This document shows, piece after piece, positions 44,244 through 54,894 of a stretch of DNA of 64,000 nucleotides. The notes under the pieces are model-generated. The model saw only the letters and a program-made list of their open reading frames with translations, was not told where the DNA came from and did not search any database. The stretch lies in contig QCCH01000001.1 of NCBI GenBank assembly GCA_003281315.1, positions 62,001-126,000 on the forward strand, read 5' to 3'. This DNA comes from Prochlorococcus sp. AG-347-K20. Its GTDB lineage: Bacteria; Cyanobacteriota; Cyanobacteriia; PCC-6307; Cyanobiaceae. Position 1 is the stretch's first letter; every line of letters starts with the position of its first letter. Position numbers and translations under genes: made by a program.

Positions 44244-45476
44244 TCAAAAGTCAACCACTTTTTTAAAGTTTGATCTCTTATTAGCAAGTTCAATAAACCA
44301 ACTTATATATTCTTTGGGACCATTTTGAAAAACCAAGTCAAACTTTAAGTGGTCATAAAGATCACTGATCCCTTTTAAACCAGTTTTTTTTGTAGAGGGT
44401 CTTTCAACTTCACCAGAACTACTATCTACAAAAATTATTTTATTATTAATACCAAATTCATTCCCTAATATTTGTATAAATTCTAAAAAAGATCTGTCAC
44501 TGCCTCCTCTCAAATAACTATTTTTACCATTATTTTTTTTTGATGTTATTGTGTCACCAACTCCTACAATCAAAGGCATGTCTTCAGTTTGAATCGTACT
44601 TTTGCATAAATCAATTTTTCCAGTAATAGAATTTGGAGAGTTTCTAAAATTAAAATTTCTTCCAAAAGGAGCTTTACCTGTTTTATCCTCAATAAATTTA
44701 TTTAAAAGAAATAAGACTCCAGAATCTTTAACAGCTCCTTTAATAAGTAATTGTATGTCTGTTGATCCAATATCATCTTTAGAAGAAAGTTTAATTCTTT
44801 CTTTACCATTTTTATTTCCTAAATTTGGTGAAATATGCAGGAAAAATGAGTTTTTGAGGCCTTCGGATTCAGCTTTAAAGATGATTTCATTCATCATTTT
44901 TTCAAAACTAATTTGAATAAGCTTTCTTTTATCAGAATCATTGTTAACTAAATCAAATAGACTATTGAAATTAATCGTTGGCGAGAAGCGTGTTTCACAT
45001 ATTGATTTTACTGCGTGAAAATTTATATCTTCTTGGTTAAGTTCAGGAAAAATATTCTTAACTATAAAATTAAACTTTGGTCTTATTAGACTAGGAACTT
45101 TGGATAAAAAATTTAGTTCTTTTTCTGAGACTCCTTCAAAACTTATTTCACCATTGTTGTCTTGATACTCTACGCCACAGGCTGCTAAACCTCTTAAATA
45201 TAGTTCTTTGTTTTTTGGCTCAGTAGTGCTTCTTAAACTCCTTTCTATTATTCTGTTAACTCCTCTTGGACCTTCATGTTCCCCGCAAGTTAATACAAAG
45301 AATTCCTCTGCAAATTCTTTTACTGCATAGATATATTTTGATTCTAATTTTCTAGTCATTGGATCTTTAACTAAAGGTATACAAACTCCGTCAATGTCTT
45401 GAATAATTAAGATATTTTTAGAAGAAATTAATTGTTTTTGTGCCTTTAAATTACTTGCCATATATTCCATATGCAT
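44244..45476 (-). CDS. glucosylglycerol-3-phosphate phosphatase-like (StpA family)
   Basis: NILIIQDIDGVCIPLVKDPMTRKL and GVGDTITS...GGSDRSFLEFIQ typical of StpA/GGP phosphatase. Confidence 0.75.
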   Translation of the reverse strand: MHMEYMASNLKAQKQLISSKNILIIQDIDGVCIPLVKDPMTRKLESKYIYAVKEFAEEFFVLTCGEHEGPRGVNRIIERSLRSTTEPKNKELYLRGLAACGVEYQDNNGEISFEGVSEKELNFLSKVPSLIRPKFNFIVKNIFPELNQEDINFHAVKSICETRFSPTINFNSLFDLVNNDSDKRKLIQISFEKMMNEIIFKAESEGLKNSFFLHISPNLGNKNGKERIKLSSKDDIGSTDIQLLIKGAVKDSGVLFLLNKFIEDKTGKAPFGRNFNFRNSPNSITGKIDLCKSTIQTEDMPLIVGVGDTITSKKNNGKNSYLRGGSDRSFLEFIQILGNEFGINNKIIFVDSSSGEVERPSTKKTGLKGISDLYDHLKFDLVFQNGPKEYISWFIELANKRSNFKKVVDF

Positions 45477-45635
45477 AATTATTTCTTTTTTAATTTAATT
45501 TCTATATCTCAGTGAAATTATAAATTAAAAAATTCAATATTTATAATAAATAATTTGCTATGGTCAAAAATTGCTTTAATGTAGAAAAATGTTGGTCTTG
45601 GTAAGAAATTAAAAAAATTATAAAGAATTTCCAAA

Positions 45636-47144
45636 ATGCAGAATAATTTTATAGAAAACATAAATGATGAAAAATATTTTTATTCATTGATTAAAGATAT
45701 AGAGAAGATGAAAGTTGGATTCTATAGTGTCGGTTTATATCCTGCATCATTAGCATACAACTGTGCCATGCATGGAAAATCAAATAATATTCTCTTAGCT
45801 CCTAGGGAAGATAGAGATTTGTTAGGTGCTTTCTCAAAAGATGTTCTTTCTGATATGGATAATGAGATTATTGAAAAAATTAAGAGAATGGGACATTATT
45901 CTTTAGAGGGAAAAATAAAGTCTTTTGATCTAGAAGATCTTCTCTTAAAATGTGAGATAGTTATTCTTGCTTCAAACAGTAATCACATACAAGATGATGT
46001 TAAACATGCTTTAGAACTCAAAAAAACTTTAAAAAGAGAAAATGTGGTTCTTGGCTGTCTTGTTGGTTCCTTTTGCATTGATAAAAAAAATAAAAACCCT
46101 TTTATTCTCTGTAATAAATATCCAAATTTAGCTTTTTTTACAGGATTTCACCGTCATGGAGCTTTACGAAATCCTAATGATAGTTTTACAGCAAATTTCT
46201 GTCATCCTGATGCCTTAACTGCTTTAATAGGAGCTCGGATTTTAAATCAATTGTCACCGAATATTCAAGTTTCTCCTGGAGTTCATAATATTGAATGTCA
46301 ATATATAAAATCAATAAAAAATATATCATCCATATTTGCAGGTTTTGTAAATAACTTTCATTCCGATAAGCCAGGAATGCTACCTACCATTAATACGATT
46401 TTGTTAACTCAATGTTTAGATCAGGCCGCATCAGTATCATTACAAGTTAGAAAAGAAAATAAATTAGAGAATAAATATCTTTCATTAAAAGAACTTGGTT
46501 ATGGTGAAGAAATAATTAGTGCAAAGGAAATAATTAATGATGAATTTTGTGAAAAAGGAGATTATACTTTTTCTCAATTAAATGCTGTTAAGGCTGATGT
46601 CTTAGGGAGCATGACTCTGCCAACTGAAGGAAAACCAACACGGAATTTTCAAGCAGGACAAGTTTTATCAGATATGCTTTTGCAACTCAAAAGATGTCCA
46701 AAAGAGATATCAGAATTCGTAAATTGGTGTGATAAATACTCTCTAAGTCAAGGAGGTTTAGAAGGTCTAAAATCTTTAAAATTTTGGCCAGAAATTTATA
46801 AAGAATTCAAAATCAAAAATAATAATTGTTCTATGATTAATCTAATTTATTTATGCTTTAATGCAAATTCAGAAGAAAAAAAAGAAATTTATAAGGTTTT
46901 AATTAGTTCAGAAGAAATTACTAATTTTTGCCAAGAATCTGTGAAATCAGAATCATCTTTAGAACTAAATGAAAAATTAAAAGGAGATTATCTTTTTAAT
47001 GATATTGAAAACCTTTACAAGAAATTGTTTATTGACAAAGAGGAAAACGATCTTAAGAAAAATGAATATAGTAATCAAATTTCAAATAAAAATCCAAGTT
47101 ATATCAATGTATTGAAAATTATTAATAATTATTTTAATAATTGA
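45636..47144 (+). CDS. NAD-dependent glycerol-3-phosphate dehydrogenase-like protein, long divergent form
   Basis: Rossmann-like N-terminus (VGFYSVGLYPASLAYNCAMHG) and GVHNIECQYIKSIKNISSIFAGF resembling GpsA C-domain; assignment tentative. Confidence 0.55.
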   Translation: MQNNFIENINDEKYFYSLIKDIEKMKVGFYSVGLYPASLAYNCAMHGKSNNILLAPREDRDLLGAFSKDVLSDMDNEIIEKIKRMGHYSLEGKIKSFDLEDLLLKCEIVILASNSNHIQDDVKHALELKKTLKRENVVLGCLVGSFCIDKKNKNPFILCNKYPNLAFFTGFHRHGALRNPNDSFTANFCHPDALTALIGARILNQLSPNIQVSPGVHNIECQYIKSIKNISSIFAGFVNNFHSDKPGMLPTINTILLTQCLDQAASVSLQVRKENKLENKYLSLKELGYGEEIISAKEIINDEFCEKGDYTFSQLNAVKADVLGSMTLPTEGKPTRNFQAGQVLSDMLLQLKRCPKEISEFVNWCDKYSLSQGGLEGLKSLKFWPEIYKEFKIKNNNCSMINLIYLCFNANSEEKKEIYKVLISSEEITNFCQESVKSESSLELNEKLKGDYLFNDIENLYKKLFIDKEENDLKKNEYSNQISNKNPSYINVLKIINNYFNN

Positions 47145-47236
47145 TTACTTATTTGATTTAATAAAACGCTAAGTTCTTCGTTTATTTACTAATCTTGGTT
47201 GCGGGGTTAGAATTATTATGGTTTTAAAAGGTTTTT

Positions 47237-47896
47237 TTGAAAAAGGAATTATCACATCGTTCTCATGAACTGAAAGCTCTTGGTTGGAATCAAGAAGACT
47301 TAACAAGATACGAAGATTTATGGGACTACAGTCAAAGATGGGGATTAATAAATTTAGAAAGAGAAGATAGACAGTTTTTAAAAAAAGCAGAAAAGTTACT
47401 CCCAAAGATCCAAAATAAAAAGATCTCAGTTAAAAAAAATATTGAAGAAAAATCATATTATTTATGGTTAAATTTTTACCTCGATGAAATTAATATTTTT
47501 AGTAATTCTAATCTCCCAAAAAATAAACATGGTGTTTGGACACTCTTAATTGAAGAGGAAATAAAACTTCTTAAGGAATTACAACCAGTTATGGGTCTTC
47601 CAGATACTATAAAAGCCAAAAATCTATTTGAAAATAGAAAGGATCTTATCAATAAAGCTTTTAGTGAATTTGAAGCTAAAAACAACGATAAGGTTTTCAA
47701 TTTTGATGAGGTTTTAAACAACTCTGAAAAAGACGTTGGTAAGAATTGGAAATCAATTACTGAAAAAGATCCTGAAGCTAATAAAACTTTTCCAATAATT
47801 GATTCCGCAAATATTGAGAAACTCAGATCAGCGATAAAAGAAGATTTGAGTTTATATATGAAAGATAATTACCCCTCATTAAAAAAGGATTTATAA
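47237..47896 (+). CDS. hypothetical protein
   Basis: 219-aa ORF, good coding character. Confidence 0.6.
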   Translation: MKKELSHRSHELKALGWNQEDLTRYEDLWDYSQRWGLINLEREDRQFLKKAEKLLPKIQNKKISVKKNIEEKSYYLWLNFYLDEINIFSNSNLPKNKHGVWTLLIEEEIKLLKELQPVMGLPDTIKAKNLFENRKDLINKAFSEFEAKNNDKVFNFDEVLNNSEKDVGKNWKSITEKDPEANKTFPIIDSANIEKLRSAIKEDLSLYMKDNYPSLKKDL

Positions 47897-47952
47897 ATAT
47901 TTATCTTTTTTTTGTTTTTTTTTTGGACTTTTTTAAGTTAAATAGATAATAG

Positions 47953-49296
<1,344 letters not shown>

Positions 49297-49309
49297 AAAA
49301 GGAGATTTA

Positions 49310-50200
49310 TTGGCTTTAATAATTCCTAGTAACTATCACAAGATTAGTGATGTTGAGAAAAATCATATATCTTGGATCGAACCAGAATTGGCAAAAAGAC
49401 AGGATATACGTCCTCTTAGGATTGGTATTTTGAATATAATGCCTCTTGGCAAGCAGTATGAATTTAACTTACTACATCCACTTGGTTTATCTCCTCTTCA
49501 AATTGAACCAGTTTGGATAAAACTCAAAACTCACTCCTATAAAACATGGGATCTTAATCATCTTAATAATCTATATATAACTTGGGAAGAAGCAAATAAT
49601 CCAGAACCGTTAGATGGAATCATTATTACTGGAGCACCTATTGAGCACCTAGCCTTTGAGGAGGTTAAGTATTGGGATGAATTTGTGAAAATTGTAAATG
49701 AAGCAAGAAATGCTTGTGCGAGTACTCTTGGATTATGTTGGGCGGGCTTTGCACTGGCTTATTTGGCAGGGGTTGATAAGCAAGTTTTTGATAGGAAATT
49801 ATTTGGGGTATTCCCTTTAAAAAGTCTTGTTCCAGGACACCCTTTGATGGGTACCCAAGATGATGAATTTATATGTCCTCAAAGTAGATTTGCGGGATTA
49901 CCAGATTTGGAAATGGAGAAGGCCCAAAAAGAAGGGAAATTGAATTTGTTGGCTTATGGAGAAAACGTTGGATACACAATATTTGAATCTAATGATCAAA
50001 AACAACTTATGCATTTAGGTCATCCTGAATATACTGTGCATAGGATTATTAGCGAAATTGAAAGAGACAAAGAAAAGGGAGATGTTCCTCCTCCTGAAAA
50101 TTTTGATCTAAATAGTTCAAAAACCGCTTGGAGATCTCATAGGAATTTGCTTTTTCAGCAATGGCTTTGGTTTTGTTATCAACAAGTTAGTCTTAATTAA
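49310..50200 (+). CDS. metA: homoserine O-succinyl/acetyltransferase
   Basis: RPLRIGILNIMPLGKQYE; GLCWAGFALAYLAGV; HPEYT. Confidence 0.94.
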   Translation: MALIIPSNYHKISDVEKNHISWIEPELAKRQDIRPLRIGILNIMPLGKQYEFNLLHPLGLSPLQIEPVWIKLKTHSYKTWDLNHLNNLYITWEEANNPEPLDGIIITGAPIEHLAFEEVKYWDEFVKIVNEARNACASTLGLCWAGFALAYLAGVDKQVFDRKLFGVFPLKSLVPGHPLMGTQDDEFICPQSRFAGLPDLEMEKAQKEGKLNLLAYGENVGYTIFESNDQKQLMHLGHPEYTVHRIISEIERDKEKGDVPPPENFDLNSSKTAWRSHRNLLFQQWLWFCYQQVSLN

Positions 50201-50204
50201 ATTT

Positions 50205-51770
50205 TTAATGAGCACTTTCAATTCCGCCTAGTCTCTCAAATAAATTAAGACTTTCTTTATTTAATCCTATAACTTCAACTTTAGAACCACCATTCTGGAA
50301 TTTTCTTATAATTTGCTCAAGAGCAACAACGCCACTTTGATCCCAAATATGAGCTAAAGACATATCAATTACAATATTTTCTGGATGTTCATGAATATCA
50401 AATCCTTGTAAAAAATAAATTTTACTTACAAAAAATAATTGTCCTTTTACTTTGTAGGTAGTCAAATTATTTTCTTTCGCTCTTGAGATAGTTATAACTT
50501 TTGCCACTTTTCTACTGAAAAGAATTGCAGCTAATGCAACTCCTGCAATAACTCCAAGTGCAAGATTATGAGGTTTTGTAAGCATAGTAACTGCAAAAGT
50601 CATAAGCATTACTGCAGTATCGCTTTTAGGTATCTTTCTAATATTTTTTAATCCATTTATATCTGCTGTGCTTATTGCGATCGTTATCATGATTGCTACT
50701 AAAGCAGCCATTGGTATTGCTCCAATCCAAGATTTCAAGAGGATGATCATAATTAGGAGAGATATACCTGAGGAAAGGGTTGACAATCTAGATTTGCCAC
50801 CATTTTCAGTATTCATTACAGATTGCCCAACTAGGGCACACCCTGCCATTCCACCAAATAATGATGCCACAATATTTGCGATTCCCTGTCCTCTTGCTTC
50901 TTTATTTTTATTAGAACTTGTATCAGTTACATCGTCTAAAATATCTTGAGTTAAAAAGGTTTCCATTAAACCCACGAGAGATATTGCAAGTGCGGTCGGT
51001 AAAATTATCCCTAATGTTTCAAAACTAAAAGGTACTTTCCCATTTTCTATTGATCCAAAAGGAAGAGAAATACTTGGTAATCCATCAGGTAATTTACCTA
51101 AATCGCTAACTGTTGGAACATCTAGATTAAAGAATATGCTTATGAGAGTAATTACTACTATTGCGATAAGTTGAGATGGGACTACTTTAGTGATTTTTGG
51201 AAGCCCATAGATAATTATTAATCCTAGGATTACAAGAATCCAAACTACTGGAATCTGAGAGTTGACTGGATATTGACTTAAAGTTTGTTCAACTAATACT
51301 TTTGATTCTTTAATACCTATTCCTAACTGAGGTAGTTGTGCTTGAAATATTAAAAGTGCCAATGCATTTACAAATCCACTTAATACCCCTGTTGGTACGA
51401 ATCGCATTTGGTAGGCCAGTCTTAAATATCCCCAAAGAATTTGGAAAATGCCAGTTAATATTCCAGCTGCAATAAGATATGGGACTCCTAATCCGGGAGC
51501 TTGTGATTCTCCATAAGCAACAAGTCCAGTCATCAAAAGAGCTGTTGAACCTGTAGCTGAAGTGATCATACCCCTTCTTCCTCCAACAATCGCAATTGTT
51601 ATAGATAAGCAAAATGCACCAAAAAGGCCAACTTTTGGATCTACACCCGCTATACCTGAAAAAGCAATTGCTTCTGGGATCATTGCAAAAGCAACAACTA
51701 AGCCAGAGAGAATATTTGATTTTGGATCATCTAACCAATTTTTAGATAAATATCTTGAAAAATTTGACAT
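50205..51770 (-). CDS. SulP-family anion transporter with STAS domain (BicA-like)
   Basis: SGLVVAFAMIPEAIAFSGIAGVDPKVGLF; C-terminal STAS domain. Confidence 0.9.
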   Translation of the reverse strand: MSNFSRYLSKNWLDDPKSNILSGLVVAFAMIPEAIAFSGIAGVDPKVGLFGAFCLSITIAIVGGRRGMITSATGSTALLMTGLVAYGESQAPGLGVPYLIAAGILTGIFQILWGYLRLAYQMRFVPTGVLSGFVNALALLIFQAQLPQLGIGIKESKVLVEQTLSQYPVNSQIPVVWILVILGLIIIYGLPKITKVVPSQLIAIVVITLISIFFNLDVPTVSDLGKLPDGLPSISLPFGSIENGKVPFSFETLGIILPTALAISLVGLMETFLTQDILDDVTDTSSNKNKEARGQGIANIVASLFGGMAGCALVGQSVMNTENGGKSRLSTLSSGISLLIMIILLKSWIGAIPMAALVAIMITIAISTADINGLKNIRKIPKSDTAVMLMTFAVTMLTKPHNLALGVIAGVALAAILFSRKVAKVITISRAKENNLTTYKVKGQLFFVSKIYFLQGFDIHEHPENIVIDMSLAHIWDQSGVVALEQIIRKFQNGGSKVEVIGLNKESLNLFERLGGIESAH

Positions 51771-51800
51771 TTTAAGTATCTTTATAATTAAAAAGTTACC

Positions 51801-53081
51801 TCATAAAGGTGGCAAAATACTTTGTGGGTCAAAAATATTCTTTAAAGTTTTTAATTCATTCATTCTATTTCCAAAAGCTAATGTAAGTTCTTCTTCATGA
51901 GAATTTAAATGATTATGCAATTGGGCTAAATGAATATTTGGATAAAAACTTTTTAGGTTGTTCCACGATTTATAAATCCAGTCCAAAGCGACTTCTTTTT
52001 CTTGAAGATCATTTTTTTTCCATGATGCATATATCCATGGTTTCCAAGTGCTTTTTCTATGAACAAAAAAGCTTGAGCCATGATTTAACTTTTTTGTTTT
52101 GCAACCTAGTTGTTGAGAAGCAACATAACAGGAATTATTAGGTTTATTGTCCATTATTTCATTCAAACATTTTATGAAACTTGGGATATTATTTTTTAGA
52201 TCTTCTCCAAGAAGACTAATTACTTCAGAATGGTTATTTGAATTAAGCTCATATAAATTTAATTCCTTTGGGAAGAAATTTATTTTGTTAAAGTTCTCAT
52301 AAAATTGTTTTTCTAGAGTAGTGAATTTGTCTAGAAGCATTAGGCATTCTTCTGTTCTTTTATCCTCTAAATTATTTTTGAGTTCAGCAAAAATATATAT
52401 ATAAATTTTTTGGGCATAAATCCATTGAAGACTAATATTTTCTGGAAATTCCTCTGATAGTTTTATTATTTCTGTAAGTTCATTTAGATTTACAAATCCT
52501 TCAATAACCTTAATTGAATTAGATTGGATAGTCTTAAGTTCTATTTCGGTAATAATTGAAAAGAAGGGTGCTGCGCCTTTAATTCCTTCCCAAATTAATT
52601 GTTCTTCTTTTTTTATTTGATTTTTTTTTAAAGAAATAAATGTGCCATTACCCAAGAAACCTTTTATTGATTCAATATTATCAATGGCTAATCCGTAGGT
52701 TCTACTGAGCGGGCTTACTCCTCCAGTAAGTATATAGCCTGCTCCAGGAAGTTTAGAAAGTCCGATTGGAAAACTTCGATTATATTTTTGTAAATGATTT
52801 AATAGATCCCCCATTATTACACCACCTCCAATTGTTACTAAATTGGTTTTTCTATCTAGATGAATTTTGCTGTGATTTTTTCTTAGATCAAGAGTTGTAA
52901 AACCATTTTTTGCACAGCTAGAAGTTGTACCTCCACTACACACGCAAAGGTGCTCGAATTTTTCGTAAGAATAGTTATCCTCATTAAATAAGGATTCATC
53001 CACGTCATAAATTAATCTCTTTAATTTTGCATCCTTTGAGTTGATATTTGGAACTTCAAGCAAGTTATTATTATTTTTCAC
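51801..53081 (-). CDS. FAD-linked oxidase/oxidoreductase
   Basis: LVTIGGGVIMGDLLNHLQKYNRSFPIG, GGVSPLSRTYGLAIDNI; C-terminal Asn/Asp-Pro end FDPQSILP. Confidence 0.8.
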   Translation of the reverse strand: MKNNNNLLEVPNINSKDAKLKRLIYDVDESLFNEDNYSYEKFEHLCVCSGGTTSSCAKNGFTTLDLRKNHSKIHLDRKTNLVTIGGGVIMGDLLNHLQKYNRSFPIGLSKLPGAGYILTGGVSPLSRTYGLAIDNIESIKGFLGNGTFISLKKNQIKKEEQLIWEGIKGAAPFFSIITEIELKTIQSNSIKVIEGFVNLNELTEIIKLSEEFPENISLQWIYAQKIYIYIFAELKNNLEDKRTEECLMLLDKFTTLEKQFYENFNKINFFPKELNLYELNSNNHSEVISLLGEDLKNNIPSFIKCLNEIMDNKPNNSCYVASQQLGCKTKKLNHGSSFFVHRKSTWKPWIYASWKKNDLQEKEVALDWIYKSWNNLKSFYPNIHLAQLHNHLNSHEEELTLAFGNRMNELKTLKNIFDPQSILPPL

Positions 53082-54256
53082 TACATGATATTGTTCTTTA
53101 CTATTATGGTATAAGTAATAATTTGAATTTGGATAATTTAGATTTGAAGTTAAATAATCAAGTTGCGATACTTATCTGTGGACATGGGAGTAGAAATAAA
53201 CTAGCCATTACTGAATTTCAAGAATTAACTAATTTCATCCAAAAAAGATATCCAAACTTTTTAGTTGAATATGGTTTCTTGGAATTTGCTAAGCCTTCGA
53301 TTGTTGATGCTTTAGACAAGTTAAAAGATCTTTCTATAAAAAAAGTAATTGCAATACCTGCAATGCTTTTCGCTGCTGGCCATGTAAAAAATGATATACC
53401 TAGCCTGCTTATGAATTATTCAAGTAAAACAGGAATTGAAATAATTTATGGAAGAGAATTAGGTATTAATAATTTAATGATTAGTGCAGCTTGTGAAAGA
53501 GTAAAAGATGTATTTAAACAAAATAATAATCTCAAAACTGAAGAATCATTATTAGTTGTTGTGGGTAGAGGCTCTTCTGACCCAGATGCGAATTCCAATG
53601 TTTCAAAAATTACGAGAATGATCGTAGAGGGTATTGGTTTAGGGTGGGGGGAAACAGTTTTTTCTGGAGTAACTTTCCCCCTTGTTGAACCTGGCTTGAA
53701 AAATGTTGTGAGACTTGGTTACAAAAATATAATTGTTTTTCCTTATTTCCTTTTCTCAGGTGTCCTTGTTACAAGAATAAAAAGGCAAAGTGATTTAGTT
53801 GCGATTAATAATCCAAATATTTCATTTATACATGCAAAATATCTTTCGTCGCAGTCTTATGTGGTCGACACTTTTGTAGAAAGAATTGAAGAGATTCTTA
53901 ATAACGAAGGTAATAATTTTATGAATTGCTCAACTTGTAAATATAGATCAAATTTATTTGGCTTTGAAAAAGAAGTTGGAATGGTCCAAGAAAGTCATCA
54001 TGACCATGTAGAGGGCTTGGGTATCAGCTGTGATTTATGTGATCCTGAATGTAATGGTGCTTGTGAAATACAAAATCAAATCCCAACTCATAATCAAGAA
54101 AAACCAGACACAGGAGGAGGAAGTGATTACTTAGAACATGAACATGTAGAGGCTCATCAACATGAACATAATCACCATCACCATCACCACAGTATTTATC
54201 CAAATTCAAAACACCCTTTAGGGCCTGTCACGCTTCGCTTGCCTAATAAAGACTGA
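53048..54256 (+). CDS. CbiX-like sirohydrochlorin cobaltochelatase/ferrochelatase with Cys- and His-rich C-terminal tail; real start likely about 53126
   Basis: LICGHGSRNKLA, GRGSSDPDANSN; tail CDLCDPECNGAC ... EHEHVEAHQHEHNHHHHHH. Confidence 0.88.
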   Translation: MELQASYYYFSLHDIVLYYYGISNNLNLDNLDLKLNNQVAILICGHGSRNKLAITEFQELTNFIQKRYPNFLVEYGFLEFAKPSIVDALDKLKDLSIKKVIAIPAMLFAAGHVKNDIPSLLMNYSSKTGIEIIYGRELGINNLMISAACERVKDVFKQNNNLKTEESLLVVVGRGSSDPDANSNVSKITRMIVEGIGLGWGETVFSGVTFPLVEPGLKNVVRLGYKNIIVFPYFLFSGVLVTRIKRQSDLVAINNPNISFIHAKYLSSQSYVVDTFVERIEEILNNEGNNFMNCSTCKYRSNLFGFEKEVGMVQESHHDHVEGLGISCDLCDPECNGACEIQNQIPTHNQEKPDTGGGSDYLEHEHVEAHQHEHNHHHHHHSIYPNSKHPLGPVTLRLPNKD

Positions 54257-54374
54257 ATCTTAAGAAAATCCGTTGAAATCAATGAATCACCTGTCTCTTT
54301 CTCGACTTAGTCTTAATAGACTCAGTATATATAAGTATTCTTAATATAAAATCGTGAAAGTATTTTGAGCTAGA

Positions 54375-54416
54375 TTTTCCACAATTTGTAGGTTGTTTTC
54401 CACGTCCAAATCCACA
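54375..54416 (+). promoter_or_regulatory. cluster of DnaA-box-like nonamers (TTTTCCACA, TTTTCCACG, AAATCCACA)
   Basis: Three same-orientation matches/near matches to TTTTCCACA within 42 bp in a 380-bp intergenic region. Confidence 0.4.
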
Positions 54417-54636
54417 CTGGATGAGAAATGGCAGTATTTTTCAAAAAAAACAGGACTTCAACATTATTGTTGACTTTTTTTTAACATCTATTCAATTTCC
54501 TTATTTGAAAAAGAAGTTTTTTAAAAACCTACTTATAACATGAGTCTTATTTGATAATTTGAAAAGTTTACTAGAAGATTTTTCTTGATATTTTTTGAGA
54601 AAAATATCATTATTGTGATGCAGGAAAAGTAAATTT

Positions 54637-54894
54637 ATGGATCAAATCAGCCAAACAAATTTAAATGATAAGAAACTCGTAGAGTGCTCTTCAAATAAAG
54701 TCTCATTAGAAACAGAGCTTTCAGAAACTCTTTATAACACTATGAAAGATTTCGTATTAAGTAACCCGACTTGGGATCAATATAAGCTTATAAATTCAGC
54801 ATTAGCTACTTTTCTCGTTCAAAACGGTTGTACAGATAATTCTGTTTCAGAAATTTATTTAAATCAATTATTTACACCCTCTAAGTCTTTTTAA
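54637..54894 (+). CDS. DUF2811 protein
   Basis: VSLETELSETLYNTMKDFVLSNPTWDQYKLINSALATFLVQNG. Confidence 0.75.
   Translation: MDQISQTNLNDKKLVECSSNKVSLETELSETLYNTMKDFVLSNPTWDQYKLINSALATFLVQNGCTDNSVSEIYLNQLFTPSKSF

Noticed and set aside
51310-51612. 100-aa minus-strand ORF in another frame of the SulP gene
   Set aside because: Out-of-frame shadow of the transporter; Cys/Trp/Asn-rich artefact translation.
54170-54195. CAT/CAC short tandem repeat
   Set aside because: Explained as the in-frame poly-His tail of the CbiX-like protein rather than a CRISPR or satellite repeat.
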